DNA of 64,000 bases from Prorocentrum cordatum (lineage: Eukaryota; Sar; Dinophyceae; Prorocentrales; Prorocentraceae), in contig CAUYUJ010012091.1 in assembly GCA_963575745.1 (NCBI GenBank), forward strand, positions 186,001-250,000, in the 5' to 3' direction. The translations under genes were made by a program, and so were the position numbers. The notes under the pieces were generated by a model, which saw only the letters and a program-made list of their open reading frames with translations, searched no databases and was not told the DNA's origin. Of this stretch, positions 28,544 through 39,445 are shown piece by piece; within the stretch, counting starts at the first letter, position 1; each line of letters opens with the position of its first letter.

Positions 28544-30141
28544 CACTTGGGATCGACGCTGGGGAACCCTGGCGGCGCCTCCGGCGCCGCCCCTGGCGCG
28601 CTCCAGATTGCCAAGTAATATCCAGGTGTTCGTAACATGTTTTTAAACATGTTTCAGTCATGTAGAACATGCAGAGGGAAGAAGAAGAGGCGTTGCTTAC
28701 ATCTCCGCTCACAATACTTGTCCTCGGTGCAATGCCCATTCTGCTGATCTGCGACCCCCCGTAGCCATGTTCACGGAACGTTCCGCCTTGAATTGTGATC
28801 TTTCTCCGTTTGGCGCGACCCTTCCAAGGCTAGCGGCGAGCAACAAAAGGCGGGAATGAATGTGGCGATTTTGCTGCAAAACTTGTCATTTGGAAGTGCC
28901 TTACGTCCCAACCGCCGCCGCGGTTAGAGAACATGGGCAAGGTTGCCAGCAAACACATGATCGACATCTTCGAAGACGCAAAGGATTACACAACACCTTT
29001 TTTACAATCAGTTGGCTGGGCTGCAATACTCACCTGCAGTAGGGCATTGGCTGTTTAGGGAAAGTAGTTTATGTATTTTGACAACCGCGGCAACGGGGGG
29101 GGGAAACAGAACTATAGGATCGGGCTTCAACCAAGAGCCTTGAGGAGCGCCACGCCGCTAAAGCTCAGGCGCAGACCCTGAATAAGAATCCGACTGTTTC
29201 TGGCCCTGGGGAGTGCCGAGCCGCAACAACGCAGGCGCAGACCGTAGGCGCTCTCCTGATTGCCAACACCGATAGTACACATGAAGGGCATGTGGGTGGA
29301 CACTGTAGTATTCAGGTGTTTGGGGAGCTTGCTAATGCTACCAAGGAGCGCGCGCCACACGTACCGAGCCACACGCAATCAGTTTTGTTTGTGAGAAGTT
29401 TGTGAATGGGTAGCCGCACCATTACATTCGACTTGAACTTTCTGTATAGGCAAACGATCTTACGCAATAGCCTATGTATTTCTTGCTTGGTAGATCCTGG
29501 GCTGTCTCAGCGACAGCGGACGGCTTAGAATACTGCTCACGATTGTTTGGAACAGGCGTACAACAACACTGAAGTTGAAGCGGTCGTTCGTGCGTCTCCT
29601 TTGGGTCAGTTACTGCGTCAGATTTACGCGATTCTCATCTTGGGGGGGAGATATCAATCGAGGGCATTTTGTTGAGATTACCAGTGCAATGCAGACGGAG
29701 GCACTGCATGCCGCTTGCCAAAAAAACATGGATGAACCTAGTCGTGCAACAGGGCGAGCTATACCACGTAAAAGTATTTTTCTCTCCGGAAGGAGTATGT
29801 GTCTTGTCCGTGCCGGATTTTACGAGTCGGATTTTACGATAGTTGCTCACATATCACACACATCGCTTCAGAATGCCAAGACGGGTGCGCATTTGGCGCG
29901 TGTGGAGCGTACCGCAGAGCACAGCACGGCGCGTATTTGGAGCGTCGGAAGGGTTTTCAAATTGTGTCGAGTTCGCGTCGCCCCGCCCCTCGTCCGAGGC
30001 GCCCCCCGCTTCCTGCGGCGGCGGGGACGGGGCGCGGTGCCCCCCGCCCCTCCCTGCTTTTCCCTCTCCCCCCTTCCCTCCCGTTTCCTTGCCCTTTTCC
30101 CCGTTTTCGTTACCATGGAGCTTGTTTTTTGGAAGTCTGCA
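28544..30141. other. No gene recognised
   Basis: AT-richer than its surroundings. A short core GGCGGCGCCTCCGGCGCCGC near 28571 resembles the interior of the TCGAAGAAG MITE. The GGGGAGTGCCGAGCCGCAAC-type unit occurs twice at about 29140-29250. The longest frame, 29575-30147, ends in low-complexity Pro/Arg and has no recognised domain. Confidence 0.35.
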
Positions 30142-30339
30142 CGATAACGGCCGTGATCGGCCCTCTCTCTCCCCACCCGCCCCCCCCCATCACGTCACGC
30201 TAATGTGCCCACGTGTACAAAAATGTCCCACGGATTCTTCGAGGATGTCCTAGAAAGTTTCTGGCCGCCCCCCGCCGTGATGTAATCGTGGGGGGCGGAT
30301 TTCCCCCTTCCCCCTGATCACGCCGGTAATCGCGAGTGA
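30142..30339. mobile_element. Interspersed repeat, family 'CCGTGATCGG', copy B
   Basis: Left CGATAACGGCCGTGATCGG and right TGATCACGCCGGTAATCGCG are imperfect inverted repeats. The interior ATCACGTCACGCTAATGTGC and CACGGATTCTTCGAGGATGT matches copy A at 8811-8999. Confidence 0.65.
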
Positions 30340-30931
30340 TAAATCATTCCGACGGTAGACAGAATGACCCCACACGATCATGTAGTTATATCGCCCATCG
30401 CGTTCTCTGTCTCGCTTCGGCGGAGGCCCTCCTCCCGCCTGTGGTTGTGTTTCCTCCTCCTCCTCCTCGTCATGTTTGCCCCCCGTCCCCTCCTCCTTGT
30501 CGTCCCCCCCTTTCTCGTACTCCTCCGCCTTTTCCCATTCTCCTCCTTCTCCTCCCTTTCGCCGTCCTCTTCAATATCCTTTCTTGTCCTGTGCCAGTCT
30601 GTTTTCCCCATGCGCTTCCCCTGCCCCCTGGCCAGGGCACATTCATTTTCCTCGGCGCCGTCGCCTCCTCTGTCAGCACGCGCGCGTTTTCCGATGGCCC
30701 GATCGCGAAGCCGTTGGGGCGACAACCCCTCGGGCCAGGCCGTTGGGACAACCCCGCGAGCCGCTGGGGCCCATGAGCAAGCCGTTTGGATAACCCTCCC
30801 AGTCTCGAGGTAGCCGCGGCCGTTTGTCAAGCGGGAGGCAGCGCGAAACCCAGTTTTGCCGCGAGTTGATCCGCCCTCCTGTCGAACTCCCCGAACGCCT
30901 TTTTCGCAAAGGCGCCGGCGGCCCGCGTGGG
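30340..30931. repeat. CCT/TCC-rich stretch, otherwise unassigned
   Basis: Pyrimidine-rich triplets from about 30450 to 30570. A GCCGTTGGG(A/G)CAACCCC-type unit is repeated around 30711-30795. No gene was recognised. Confidence 0.4.
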
Positions 30932-31831
30932 TTAGGGCAGTATCAGCATGTTCCGCATGCGCGTGGCGCGTGGTAATTTGACGTGGAAATGCATCAACCA
31001 CTGCTCGTCCGACATGTCCGTGTGGCCAGCGTCCTCATCTTTGGCGCAGTCGATGGTGACGCCCTTTGCGCAATATCCAGCCATGCGACAGCTTGTGAAA
31101 GCCAAATATGACGCGTGCGTCAGGGTGAACCCCGAGCGGCGCGCGGCGTGCGGCCACGAACTTTGCCATGTGAGCTCCTGTTCGCTGGGGTTCAACATGG
31201 GCGAATTCCTCGCCCGCGTCTCGGCCTCGCCGTCGTCGTCAGCGCCCTCGGTTCCCTGTCGCCGCAGTTTGGCGACCTCCCTGTAGATCGGGGGCTCTTT
31301 GAAACCGTGGACCTGCAACCAAATTCCTCGCAGTAGGCAGCGGAGGCGATGGAGCTGATCCGGCGCGCGTTCCTCGCACTCCCGTTCGTCTCCGTGGTGA
31401 AATTCGGAGGACACGGTGTTGACCCGTTGCCCCTGAACGAGCCCTAAGTTATTCTTCTTCAGCTCCTGCGAGGCCGTGAACCGAGCCTCCACGCCGACGT
31501 GCGCGGGCAAAACACCGTGCATGTCCCCCGTCGTGGGCACGCTCGTGGCACTCAGGTGGTGCCAGCCCGCGTCTGGATCGCTTCGAATCGCGCTGCACTC
31601 GTCCACGGCTTGCAGGAAAACGAAGGTCCCGCAAAGAAGGCGCGTGTCGCGACGAGCGCGCGTGTTGATCCACTTCGCCAGCGTCTCCCAGGATATGCAC
31701 ATGTTGTAGCCGAGCCAGAAGTGTTCGTGCCGACTCCGAGGGTCCAGGACACCGCGCGTTTCCGAAACCAGCGTCTTCTCCCATGCGGGCCAAACCCTTT
31801 GGTGGGAAAGTCTTGACCCCGCGCATGCAAC
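30932..31831 (-). pseudogene. PIF1-like DNA helicase, C-terminal part
   Basis: The minus-strand frame from ATG 31702 to TAA 30932 contains 'NMCISWETLAKWINTRARRD', 'VFLQAVDECSAIRSDPDAGW', 'GDMHGVLPAHVGVEARFTAS' and 'NNLGLVQGQRVNTV', then 'GFTLTHASYLAFTSC' and a C-terminal 'VKLPRATRMRNMLILP'. The order 'P..VGM.VR.T...LGLV.G', 'F.LTHA.A.T...C/QG' and 'L.RA......L' fits the 2A/2B region of PIF1-like superfamily 1 helicases, a strongly amplified family in dinoflagellates. Such enzymes unwind DNA using ATP; the Walker A and DEXH motifs are missing here. In the last position of the 'T..R.QG.T' motif the sequence is altered. Upstream, 'GVKTFPPKGLAR' and 'KTLVSETRGVLDPRSRHEHF' lie in two frames, showing a one-base shift near 31780. 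The gene is cut at 31832 by a transposon. Confidence 0.5.
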
Positions 31832-31839
31832 CTCATAGC

Positions 31840-33342
31840 TAGGAGGAGTCGGCTTGCAGGGGGGGGCGGGCGCGGGGGGGGCGCCAACGACCGCGCCGAT
31901 TCCATCGCGGCCCGCTGCCCCTTCCCGGGGCTCTCAGGAATCCTCCTGGCCCAGTCGGCCTCGCAGTCGGCGCCGGCGTCGCGTCGCCCGCGAGCGCCAG
32001 CCGGCGGGCGGGCCGACCTTGTTGCGCATGTTTGGCGCGCGAGACCCGCGCGGGCCTCGCGCTGTGCCCGCGCCCCAGGGCGACGGCCCAGGCCCTTGTA
32101 GCCTCCTGCGCTGACGCGATGGCCTCGCGCGCGGCGCAGGAGCGGGCGCCGCCGACGTTTCGGTTCGGTTCCGCGCACTTCTCATGCGAGAACGCAAAGC
32201 CCCCCACGCTGCTCGCGCGCTTTGCGCGCTGAGCAGCATGGGGGGCGACGGCCGCGCGTTCAATGGGAAACCGCAACGCAAGTTTACATTCCCGCGCGCG
32301 GGGCGGGGCATGAACTTACAGATGCGCCGACGGTCGAGAACTCGCGCGCGCGTTTGCGCCTGCCATGTTGGGCGTGCGCACTGGGCCCGGAAATCTGCGG
32401 CTCGGCCGCCCGATGCGCCCCAAAAATCGCTCCGCCTCCCCCCCCGCCCCCCTTCCCCTTAGAACTCTTTCGCGGTCCTGGAAAAACCGCGCCGCCGAGG
32501 CGGGAGCTCGGGCCGCGGCCTGATGGTCCCCGGGGCACAGGGGAATCAAAGGAATCAGTGCGGAATCAGTACAGAATCAAAACAGAATCGGCGCAACTGT
32601 GACCCCTGATTCTAGCGGAATCAAAAGAATCAGTACGGAATCAATACGGAATCAAAGGAGGAATCGGCGATGGAAACAGAATCGGCCAGAACGGGGAAGT
32701 AGGCCAGAATCGGTCCCAGAACCCATGGAGAGAGGCTTTTTCCCGCGAGTTCATGGCGGCGGGTCCGCGGCGCGGGCGCGCCGCGTGACTTCGCTGGTTC
32801 AGCGAGGCGCGCAGTCGGCGTTCAGAGTGAACAGGTTGTTTTCAGGGCGATGTCCTGGCGGCGCGCTGGCGCATTGCGCATTTGCGTGTTCCTGGCGGGC
32901 TGTTTGACGGCGACCCGGCAGCGTCGGCCGAATGGCCCGCAAATGCCGCGCGGCCGATCGCGCGCCCCATGCGGTCACGTCGACCGCCGTGTGCCGCGAC
33001 GGCCGCGCGCCCCGGACCGCGCCGCTTCCGCGTTGGATTGGGCGGCGCAGCGCCCGTCCTCCAAAAGTCGTTGCATGCATATCGCGCGTGTCAAGCCAGC
33101 AGCAATCGCTCCCAGAAGCAGCCTTGACAGGCGCCCCATGCCCGTTGTCGCCCAGTTCCGATCCAAATCATAGTTTCTGAGGATGCGCTTGCGCGAATGC
33201 GAGCGGGCGGGCAAGTAACGCGTGCGCGCGCTTGGCGCAGCCTGGGAAATCTTACATGGAGCCCCCCGGGGGCGCGGGGCGCCGGCGACGCTTCCGCCCG
33301 CCTCCCGCGCGCCCGACCCCCCCCGCAAGCCGACTCCTCCTA
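31840..33342. mobile_element. 1503-bp inverted-repeat transposon with 8-bp duplication
   Basis: Left TAGGAGGAGTCGGCTTGC and right GCAAGCCGACTCCTCCTA are perfect 18-bp inverted repeats, and similarity continues for about 20 more bases (GGGGGGGGCGGGCGCGG against CCGCGCGCCCGACCCCCCCC). CTCATAGC is duplicated at 31832-31839 and 33343-33350. The interior is very GC-rich apart from a cluster of GGAATCA-type repeats at 32540-32720. I recognise no transposase, so it is probably non-autonomous. An 8-bp duplication suggests the hAT class, but the TAGGAGG ends are not typical. Confidence 0.8.
32540..32720. repeat. GGAATCA short repeat cluster
   Basis: Around ten copies of GGAATCA or AGAATCGG spaced 10-20 bp apart, inside the transposon at 31840-33342. 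Confidence 0.6.
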
Positions 33343-33428
33343 CTCATAGCGTGATCACGGGCTCGAAGCGGTTCGTGCCGTCCAGTTCGAAGCGCATGAG
33401 ATTTTGGAGAAGACCTCGAGGGCGTGCT
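33343..33428 (-). pseudogene. Helicase fragment on the far side of the transposon
   Basis: Reading the minus strand toward 33343 gives 'LLQNLMRFELDGTNRFEPVI', ending L-stop, where the TGA lies in the CTCATAGC duplication. Past the transposon the same frame resumes as 'GCMRGVKTFPPKGLARMGED' next to the helicase remnant. This suggests both pieces were one reading region before insertion. The protein family of this short piece alone cannot be proven. Confidence 0.35.
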
Positions 33429-34560
33429 GATTTTTCTAGTCCTCCTCATCGGATGAATCGAGCGACTGGCCTTCTATGGGGGCCCAAAATGACCCCGTCC
33501 GATTGGTCCCGCGAGTGCCTGCATCACATTTTATTTTGGGAGCAGTGGCGACGACATGTACATGGTTCAAAAAGCTGTTCGTCCAGGAGTCATGGTCGCA
33601 AATCTCGTTTTGGATGTGGTTAAAAGTGATAACAGTTACAAGATCCTGAGGACCCGCTCGGATTGGTAACATTGTTAGCCGGCCCCATAAAAGGGGGGGA
33701 TACCGCTTGAGACTTCCTCGCGATTCGCTCGCAGACGAGGCCCCCGCTCGAGAATTTTCCAGTTTATCCAGCTTGGGGGGCCCCCAAAAAATACAGCATA
33801 TACAGGTTGCACGTGTTCCGTTCGGATTCGAAGGAGAAATTGGAAACCCCGTCGAGAGGGGCTCCGACACTAGATTTCCTCGCATATTCTCTCGCAGGCG
33901 AAGCTCCCGCTCGAGACCCCCTCCACACTCAAGCCTCTAGAGCCCAAAAGTGACGACAGTTACGGGGGATCCGAAGCCCGCCGGGACTGCCAACTTGACG
34001 TGCGGGCACCAGAGGGACTCGAGCAATTTTCGCGTTTCTCGCACAGACGAAACACCGGGTCGAGGCTTCCGCCATGTGGTTGGTGGCGTTCCAGTGCCAT
34101 GCTGGTCGAGTTTGCCGATGACCAGCTCGGATTGCAAACGTGAAGTGCAGGCCCCATAAGGAGGGAGCTCCTGCCTGAAACTTCCTTGCACTTGACTTTC
34201 AAATATTGCCATCGGTTGAAAATGTCTAACGGTTTGGCCCCTTGGGGTGTTCAAAAGTTATGTGTGGTAGATGATCCCGATGGCCCCTTCGTATTGCCAA
34301 CATGAATCGCGGCCCCAGAAGGAGTTGGTTCCCGCATGCGTTTCTTCGCAATTCATTCACAACGAAGCCCCCGCTAGAGATATCTGCACGACTTCCCCGC
34401 TTTGGGTTCTCAAGTGCTATGCCTAGTAGCTGATCCTAATGACCCGCTCGGATTACCAGCATGAAGTGCGGGCCCCATAGAGACGGGGCTCCCGCCTGAG
34501 ATTCCCTCGCAATTTATTTAAGACACGGTGACCCCACTCGAGACATCCTCACGATCTGCC
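33429..34560. repeat. Diverged tandem repeat of about 160-180 bp
   Basis: Recurring blocks: CCCGCTCGGATTG(G/C), GCGGGCCCCATA(A/G), CTCC(C/T)GCCTGAGA or GCTTGAGACTTCCTCGC, and CCCGCTCGAGA, found at about 33650-33750, 33890-33940, 34100-34200, 34280-34370 and 34440-34550. No gene was recognised. Confidence 0.5.
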
Positions 34561-34564
34561 ACGT

Positions 34565-35085
34565 TGGGCTCATGATTGTGATGATGATTGATGGCAATGG
34601 TTAGATGACTGATGATGGCGAGCGATCATCGATTGACGATGATGGTGATGATGATGGTTATTGATCTGGTGATGTTAATGATTATGATTCTGATTACTAC
34701 GATTATGATGGTGTTCCTGATGCTGGTGCTCATTCTGATGCTGATGATTATGATGATAATTATGATTGTGAATGCGATGATGACTATCATAGTGGTGCTG
34801 ATGATGATGGTGATGATCATGCTGATGATGATGATGCTGATCTCGCAGCGTTAATGATGACAACGACGATCACGATGATGATGGTGATGATGCTGATTAC
34901 GCTGATGATTAGTGTGGTGATGATGCTGATGGTGATGATGCTGATGATGGTCATGGTGATGCTGATGCTGCTGATGATGATGATGATGATGATGATGACG
35001 ATGCTGATGATGCTGCTAATGATGATGCTGATGATGATGCTGATGATGATGATGGCGATGGCGATGGCGATGGGGATGGCGAGGA
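34565..35085. repeat. (GAT)n-rich tract
   Basis: About 500 bp of GAT/GAT-GCT/GGT triplets, unbroken at 34970-35060. It ends about 145 bp before the spliced-leader relic at 35229. Frames rich in Met/Ile or His here are artefacts. Confidence 0.9.
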
Positions 35086-35228
35086 AGAGAGGGGGAGGGG
35101 GAGAATGCCTGCGCGCGGGGGGGGCAGAGATGACAAGAACCCCACTGATGATGTGGAGAGAAACAGGCTTCTGATCGGCAACTTAGTGGCAGAACGCAGC
35201 AGAGCGGACGTCATCCTCCTCGACACGA

Positions 35229-35250
35229 TTCGTAGCCATTTTGGCTCAAG
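35229..35250 (+). other. Spliced-leader (DinoSL) relic, 21/22 match
   Basis: TTCGTAGCCATTTTGGCTCA followed by AG differs from DinoSL (with T first) only at the second base. It lies 36 nt upstream of the ATG of the prolyl 4-hydroxylase frame, the position expected for a trans-spliced 5' end copied back into DNA. Confidence 0.9.
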
Positions 35251-35286
35251 CACCTTCGTGTGCGCGGGTTGCGCCGTCGCCAAGTG

Positions 35287-36395
35287 ATGCCCCGGCAAGG
35301 CTTAGTTTCGTGCACCTGCTGGCTCGCATGTTTCGTTCTGACGCCCATCTCCGCGTGGGACGAGGCGGAGAGGATGCGTCGATTCTGTCAGCGTCACAGA
35401 GGCTACGCCGCCGCGCGGAACCCAGGAGACTTGAACGCGACGTTCGAGCCGATATTGAGGGGCGAGGTTTTCCAGGAGTACTCGCCGAGGATACACAGCA
35501 CTGACCCGTGGGTCGTGTACTTCGAGGAACTTCTCTCGGAGGCGGAGGTGCAGGCCCTTGAAGCGAACATGTTCGACCACAAGGCGCAGGAGTTTTTCAG
35601 GAGCGGCGGCGGGGTAGATGGGCGGCATCAGTACAGGAACTCGGAGACAGCCATGTGCGAAGGCCGGTGCGACGAGGACCCCAGCATCCGGCGTCTCCGC
35701 GAAAGGGCATCGAAAATCTCAAGGGCTCCAGTGGAGAATTTTGCATTGTCCGAGGCCTTGCGCTACAGAGATGGCATGTTTACAAGGAACACCACGACAA
35801 CGGATTCATCTTCCACTACCTTCCGTGCGGGGCTCGGATATACACTTGGTTCGTATATTTGTCAGGAGACGGCCTGGAAGGCGGCGCCACCTTCTTCCCG
35901 AGGCTGGACGTGAGAGCGCCGGCCAAGCGAGGCGAAGCGGTGCTCTTCCCTAACACCCTGGACAGTGCCCCACAGCACACAGACGACCGCACCATTCACG
36001 AGTCGGAGGTAGTCACTCGAGGGGAAAAGCGTGGAATCAACATGTGGTTGCACCAGTACGACTTCAGGACATTCTGGGACAAGGGCTGCGTTTCACATGA
36101 GCTCGCAGACGTATGGAGCAGGACAAGAAAGGTTGCGGCCGACGCGATCCAGACAGTCGTCTTCCAAAACAATTTGCAGAAGCCCGTGCACGTCTACTAC
36201 GCCCCGTGGCGCCTGCCCGAGGAGTACTCGGGAGAGGCCCCTCCGGGCGGCAGCCTCAAGGTCGATGCTGCCGATGGCGAGGTGCTCCACGTCTACAGCA
36301 AGAGGTCCGGAGGGAAGCTGGTTGCCAAGCGCATGGTAACCGGCAGCTCCGTCCAGCGCGTCAACCTGGGCAAGAGGCGCGGCGCCGAGCTGTGA
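35287..36395 (+). pseudogene. Prolyl 4-hydroxylase retrogene with one frameshift
   Basis: Start ATG 35287 gives a signal-peptide-like N terminus ('LVSCTCWLACFVLTPISA'). The first frame reads 'DPWVVYFEELLSEAEVQALE', 'RNSETAMCEGRCDEDP' and 'ENFALSEALRYRDGMF'. At TTT 35779-35781 the reading shifts by one base; from there 'YKEHHDNGFIFHYL', 'YLSGDGLEGGATFFP', 'GEAVLFPN' and 'HESEVVTRGEKRGINMW' continue to TGA 36393-36395. HxD (H 35790, D 35796), distal His 35997 and Lys 36026 are the iron and 2-oxoglutarate ligands of secretory prolyl 4-hydroxylases, which hydroxylate proline in proteins. A C-terminal extension, 'VVFQNNLQKPVHVYYAPW' to 'GEVLHVYSKRSGG', resembles a VHL beta domain. There are no introns. 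Loss of one T from a T4 run explains the shift; sequencing error is not excluded. Corrected length would be about 369 residues. Confidence 0.8.
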
Positions 36396-36514
36396 CGCGG
36401 CCTGCTCGGCAGGGCACGCTGGTTGGGCAAGTGCCCGTGCAGACAAAATGTAGCCTGCGCAGAACCCAACCACATGCAGTTGTGGGCACAGCCGTTGTAA
36501 GCACCGCATTCGGT

Positions 36515-36965
36515 GGGGCTCCCTATGAGGCCGCGAAGCGTGTGAGGGGTGTGCCAAAATCGGTGCGGTGGGCGCATGCGAACGCTGACTTTTGGGCCTT
36601 CTGTGGGGCTACCTATGGGGCCACCAAGCGTGTCAAGAGCGTGCCAAAACGGGTGCGGTGGGCGCATGCGAACGCTGGCATTTGGGCCTTCGGTTGGGCT
36701 CCCTATGGGGCCACGAAACGTGTGAGGGGAATGCCAACATGGGTGCAGTGGGTGCATGCGAACGCTGGCATTTGGGCCTTCGGTGGGGCTCCCTGTGGGG
36801 CCACGAAACGTGTGAGGTGGGGGGCCAAAATAAGCGCGGTGGGCGCATGCGAACGCTGGCATTTGGGCCTTCGGTGGGGCTCCCTGTTGGGCCACGAAGC
36901 GTGTGATGGGTGTGCCAACAGGCGGGGGAGGGGGGGACGTGAGGCGGGGGGAGGAGGGGGAGCAG
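36515..36965. repeat. 90-bp tandem repeat, five copies
   Basis: Units start with GGGGCT at 36515, 36605, 36695, 36785 and 36876 and carry GCCACGAAGCGTGTGAGGGG, a CCAAAA/CCAACA block and GGGCGCATGCGAACGCTGGC, then ATTTGGGCCTTCGGT. A 90-bp period keeps frames open on both strands, which creates long spurious ORFs. Confidence 0.9.
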
Positions 36966-37141
36966 GAAGGAAGGAGGAACGCGGGGACCGTCTCTTCAAA
37001 ACGTGGACCCGATGCCACAGGATGCTCGGGAAAAGCAAGCAAAACAAATCTTCCTCGTGGCGACGGCCCGCGCGCCTGGCACAGATCGGGGTTTGCGGAG
37101 TTTCGCCCCTTCTTCATTTGGCCTCGGCAGGACCCAGAGAG
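36966..37141. other. No gene recognised
   Basis: Short spacer between the 90-bp array and the next inverted-repeat element. Confidence 0.4.
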
Positions 37142-37334
37142 TCGGGCGATCGCAAACATGGATCAAGGGGGCGTGGATTAGCGACGGGTCCCGTTTCCAT
37201 TGGAAATCGCGGATTTCCGCCGCCGAGCAAGGGGGCACCGGCCGCACCTTGGATAGGGCACCTCCCCCGATCCATGGATTTGGCGACCGCACGCCAAATC
37301 CAGGGATCGCCAATCCATGTTTGCGCGCCCCCGA
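37142..37334. mobile_element. Element 'GCAAACATGGAT', copy B (intact)
   Basis: Left TCGGGCGATCGCAAACATGG, right CCATGTTTGCGCGCCCCCGA, terminal inverted repeats of about 22 bp with two mismatched positions. The interior matches copies at 8165-8508 and 52663-52856. No duplication is visible. Confidence 0.8.
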
Positions 37335-38160
37335 CTTTCTCGTTAGCCCTCGGCAGGGCCCGGGGAGGGCCCCCTGCGGCGGGGCAGCTCGTGTGCTGGC
37401 GGTGGGGGTGGAAGGGGGGCCTCGGGGGGGGGGAAGAGCGGAGAGCCCGCGAGGCACTCCAGGCAGGCCACGGCAGAGAGTTGCCGGCCCTGCATCCACA
37501 TCGCCCGCAGAGGCACGGTATAGAGGGCAGAACATCCACTCCGATAACAACCACCCCGACACGCGAAGCCGCTTAGTGAACGCGCCCAAAGAAGGAATCG
37601 AACAGGGCAGGGCTGGTTAGTTAACGCCCAGGGCCGTTGAGTAAACGCCAAGTTGTCCGGTCCGGGTGGTTTTTTCTTCCCTTGTTTGTAATCGTCCTCA
37701 ACCCAACCGTGGTGGGCTGTTCGGTACCCGACGCAAGCGCGCTTTGCACTTTGCCTCCCGCTTCCCGCCTCCAGAGGCTCTCTGAGGCCGATGCGCAGTT
37801 CCCACCCTGGCCCCTGGGCGGTTTGTCCGAAAAGGGCGTTTTGCTGAAAGCTGCTTTGCCCACCCCCGAGACTCATTCACACTCGGGTTCAGAGGCATTC
37901 AGACCACTGATGCCCGGACAAACGAATGGTTAGACTTCATCACGTGCATGCCCATTCATCTCAGACTCACTTGGGAATCACTCACCCTCATTCAGACTCC
38001 ACCCACAAGCACATGTGCACATACTCAGACTCACTCACGCTCGGACCCAGTCGTACTGAGACTCACGCCCACTAGGACTCACTCACAGCCCGATCCATTT
38101 ATCCGTACCTATACGACCACCCTTCGGGTGATAAGGAGGTTCGGGGGGGGGGGAGGAACC
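37335..38160. other. No gene recognised
   Basis: GC-rich to about 37560, then moderate GC. An ACTCA-rich low-complexity stretch (GAGACTCATTCACACTCGGG, ACTCACTCACGCTCGGACCC) lies at about 37868-38092. Confidence 0.4.
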
Positions 38161-38164
38161 ACCG

Positions 38165-38345
38165 TCTTACTCGATCGGTCTCACTATCGATCTCACTATC
38201 GGTCTCGCTCGATCTATCTCACAATCGATCTGACTATCGATCTCACAATCGATATCACTATCGATCTCACTATCGATGTCACAATCGATCTCACATTTGG
38301 TCTCACTATCGATCTCACTATCGATATCACAATCGATCCCACAAT
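38165..38345. repeat. 12-bp tandem repeat ATCGATCTCACT
   Basis: About 15 units of ATCGATCTCACT/ATCGATATCACA with few substitutions. Its reverse complement reads as (AGTGAGATCGAT)n. Confidence 0.9.
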
Positions 38346-38583
38346 CAACGTCATCATCATCATCACCATCATCGACATCATCGTCATCAACGTCATCAAC
38401 ATCATCATCATCATCAGCATCATCATCATCGGGGCACCATCATCTTCATCACCTCATCACCATCATAATCAACATTATCATTATCGCCATGATAATCATC
38501 ACCATCGGGACACCATCACCGTCACCATCATCATCAACATCAACATCATCGGGACACCATCATCATTATCATCGGAACACCAC

Positions 38584-38617
<34 letters not shown>

Positions 38618-39184
38618 TCACCTTCATCACCATGCACAACATCATCAAAGTCATCACCAGCATACCATCATCATCATCATCAACATCATCATCATCAACA
38701 TCTTCATCATCATCGGGACACCATCATCATCGTCACCATCAGCATCATCACCATTACCATCATCGAGACACCATCATCATCATCATCAACAACATCAGCA
38801 TCATCATCGTTACCATCATGGGGCCGCCATCATCAAAGTCATCATCACCTCATCATCATCATCAGCATCCTCATCATCAACATCATCATCGGGACGCCAT
38901 CATCGTCATCATCAACGTCATCAGCATCGGGACACCATCATCATCATCACCATCATCATCAACAGCATCATCATCAACATCATCATCATCATCATCATCA
39001 TCGGGTCACAATTATCATCATCTTCATCACCATCATCATCTCATCATTATCCCATCATCATCATCATCAACAGCATCAGGATCATCAACACGATCATCAT
39101 CATCGGGACACCATCATCATCAGCAACATCATCATCAACATCATCACCATCGGGACACCATCATCAACAACATCGTCAACATCA
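38346..39184. repeat. (CAT)n tract with GGGACACC interruptions
   Basis: About 840 bp of ATC/CAT triplets punctuated by ATCGGGACACCATCATC about every 50-90 bp. The 3' end is the target-site copy of the retrogene insertion at 39187. Confidence 0.9.
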
Positions 39185-39186
39185 TC
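39171..39186. repeat. Left 16-bp target-site duplication of the retrogene
   Basis: CATCGTCAACATCATC, identical to 40935-40950. Its final C may be shared with the first C of the spliced leader. Confidence 0.85.
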
Positions 39187-39206
39187 CGTAGCCATTTTGG
39201 CTCAAG
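39185..39206 (+). other. Spliced-leader (DinoSL) relic, perfect match
   Basis: TCCGTAGCCATTTTGGCTCA followed by AG matches all 22 positions of DinoSL (variable first base = T). It directly abuts the target-site copy, so it marks the 5' end of the inserted cDNA. Confidence 0.95.
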
Positions 39207-39445
39207 CCGTTCAATCGATCTCGGCTCTTTTCTGTCAGGCTCCAGGGCACGGATCGGTGATCGATCGCTTTTTAGCGTCGTTCGGCGATGTATCACTTCG
39301 TGAGGACCATGACTGGGAAGAACATAGGAACCCGCCCGCAGGATAGCGACGCAGAAGCTGCGGTCCCTCCAGATCAGCAACTTTTTTCCGTGCAGGCAGG
39401 CATGCCAAGGGTGACTTGGTTGTTAGTTTGCAAAGCGGATTACGT

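Noticed and set aside
28757-28775. CCGTAGCCATGTTCACGG, partial similarity to the spliced leader
   Set aside because: Only the first 13 bases match (one mismatch); the GGCTCAAG end is absent and no reading frame follows.
36515-36965. Array that could be mistaken for CRISPR
   Set aside because: Units are contiguous 90-bp tandem copies without unique spacers; the genome is eukaryotic.
36113-37576. 487-codon plus-strand frame and 288-codon minus-strand frame over the 90-bp repeats
   Set aside because: The 90-bp period is a multiple of three and lacks stops; no domain, and it overlaps the end of the prolyl 4-hydroxylase in another frame.
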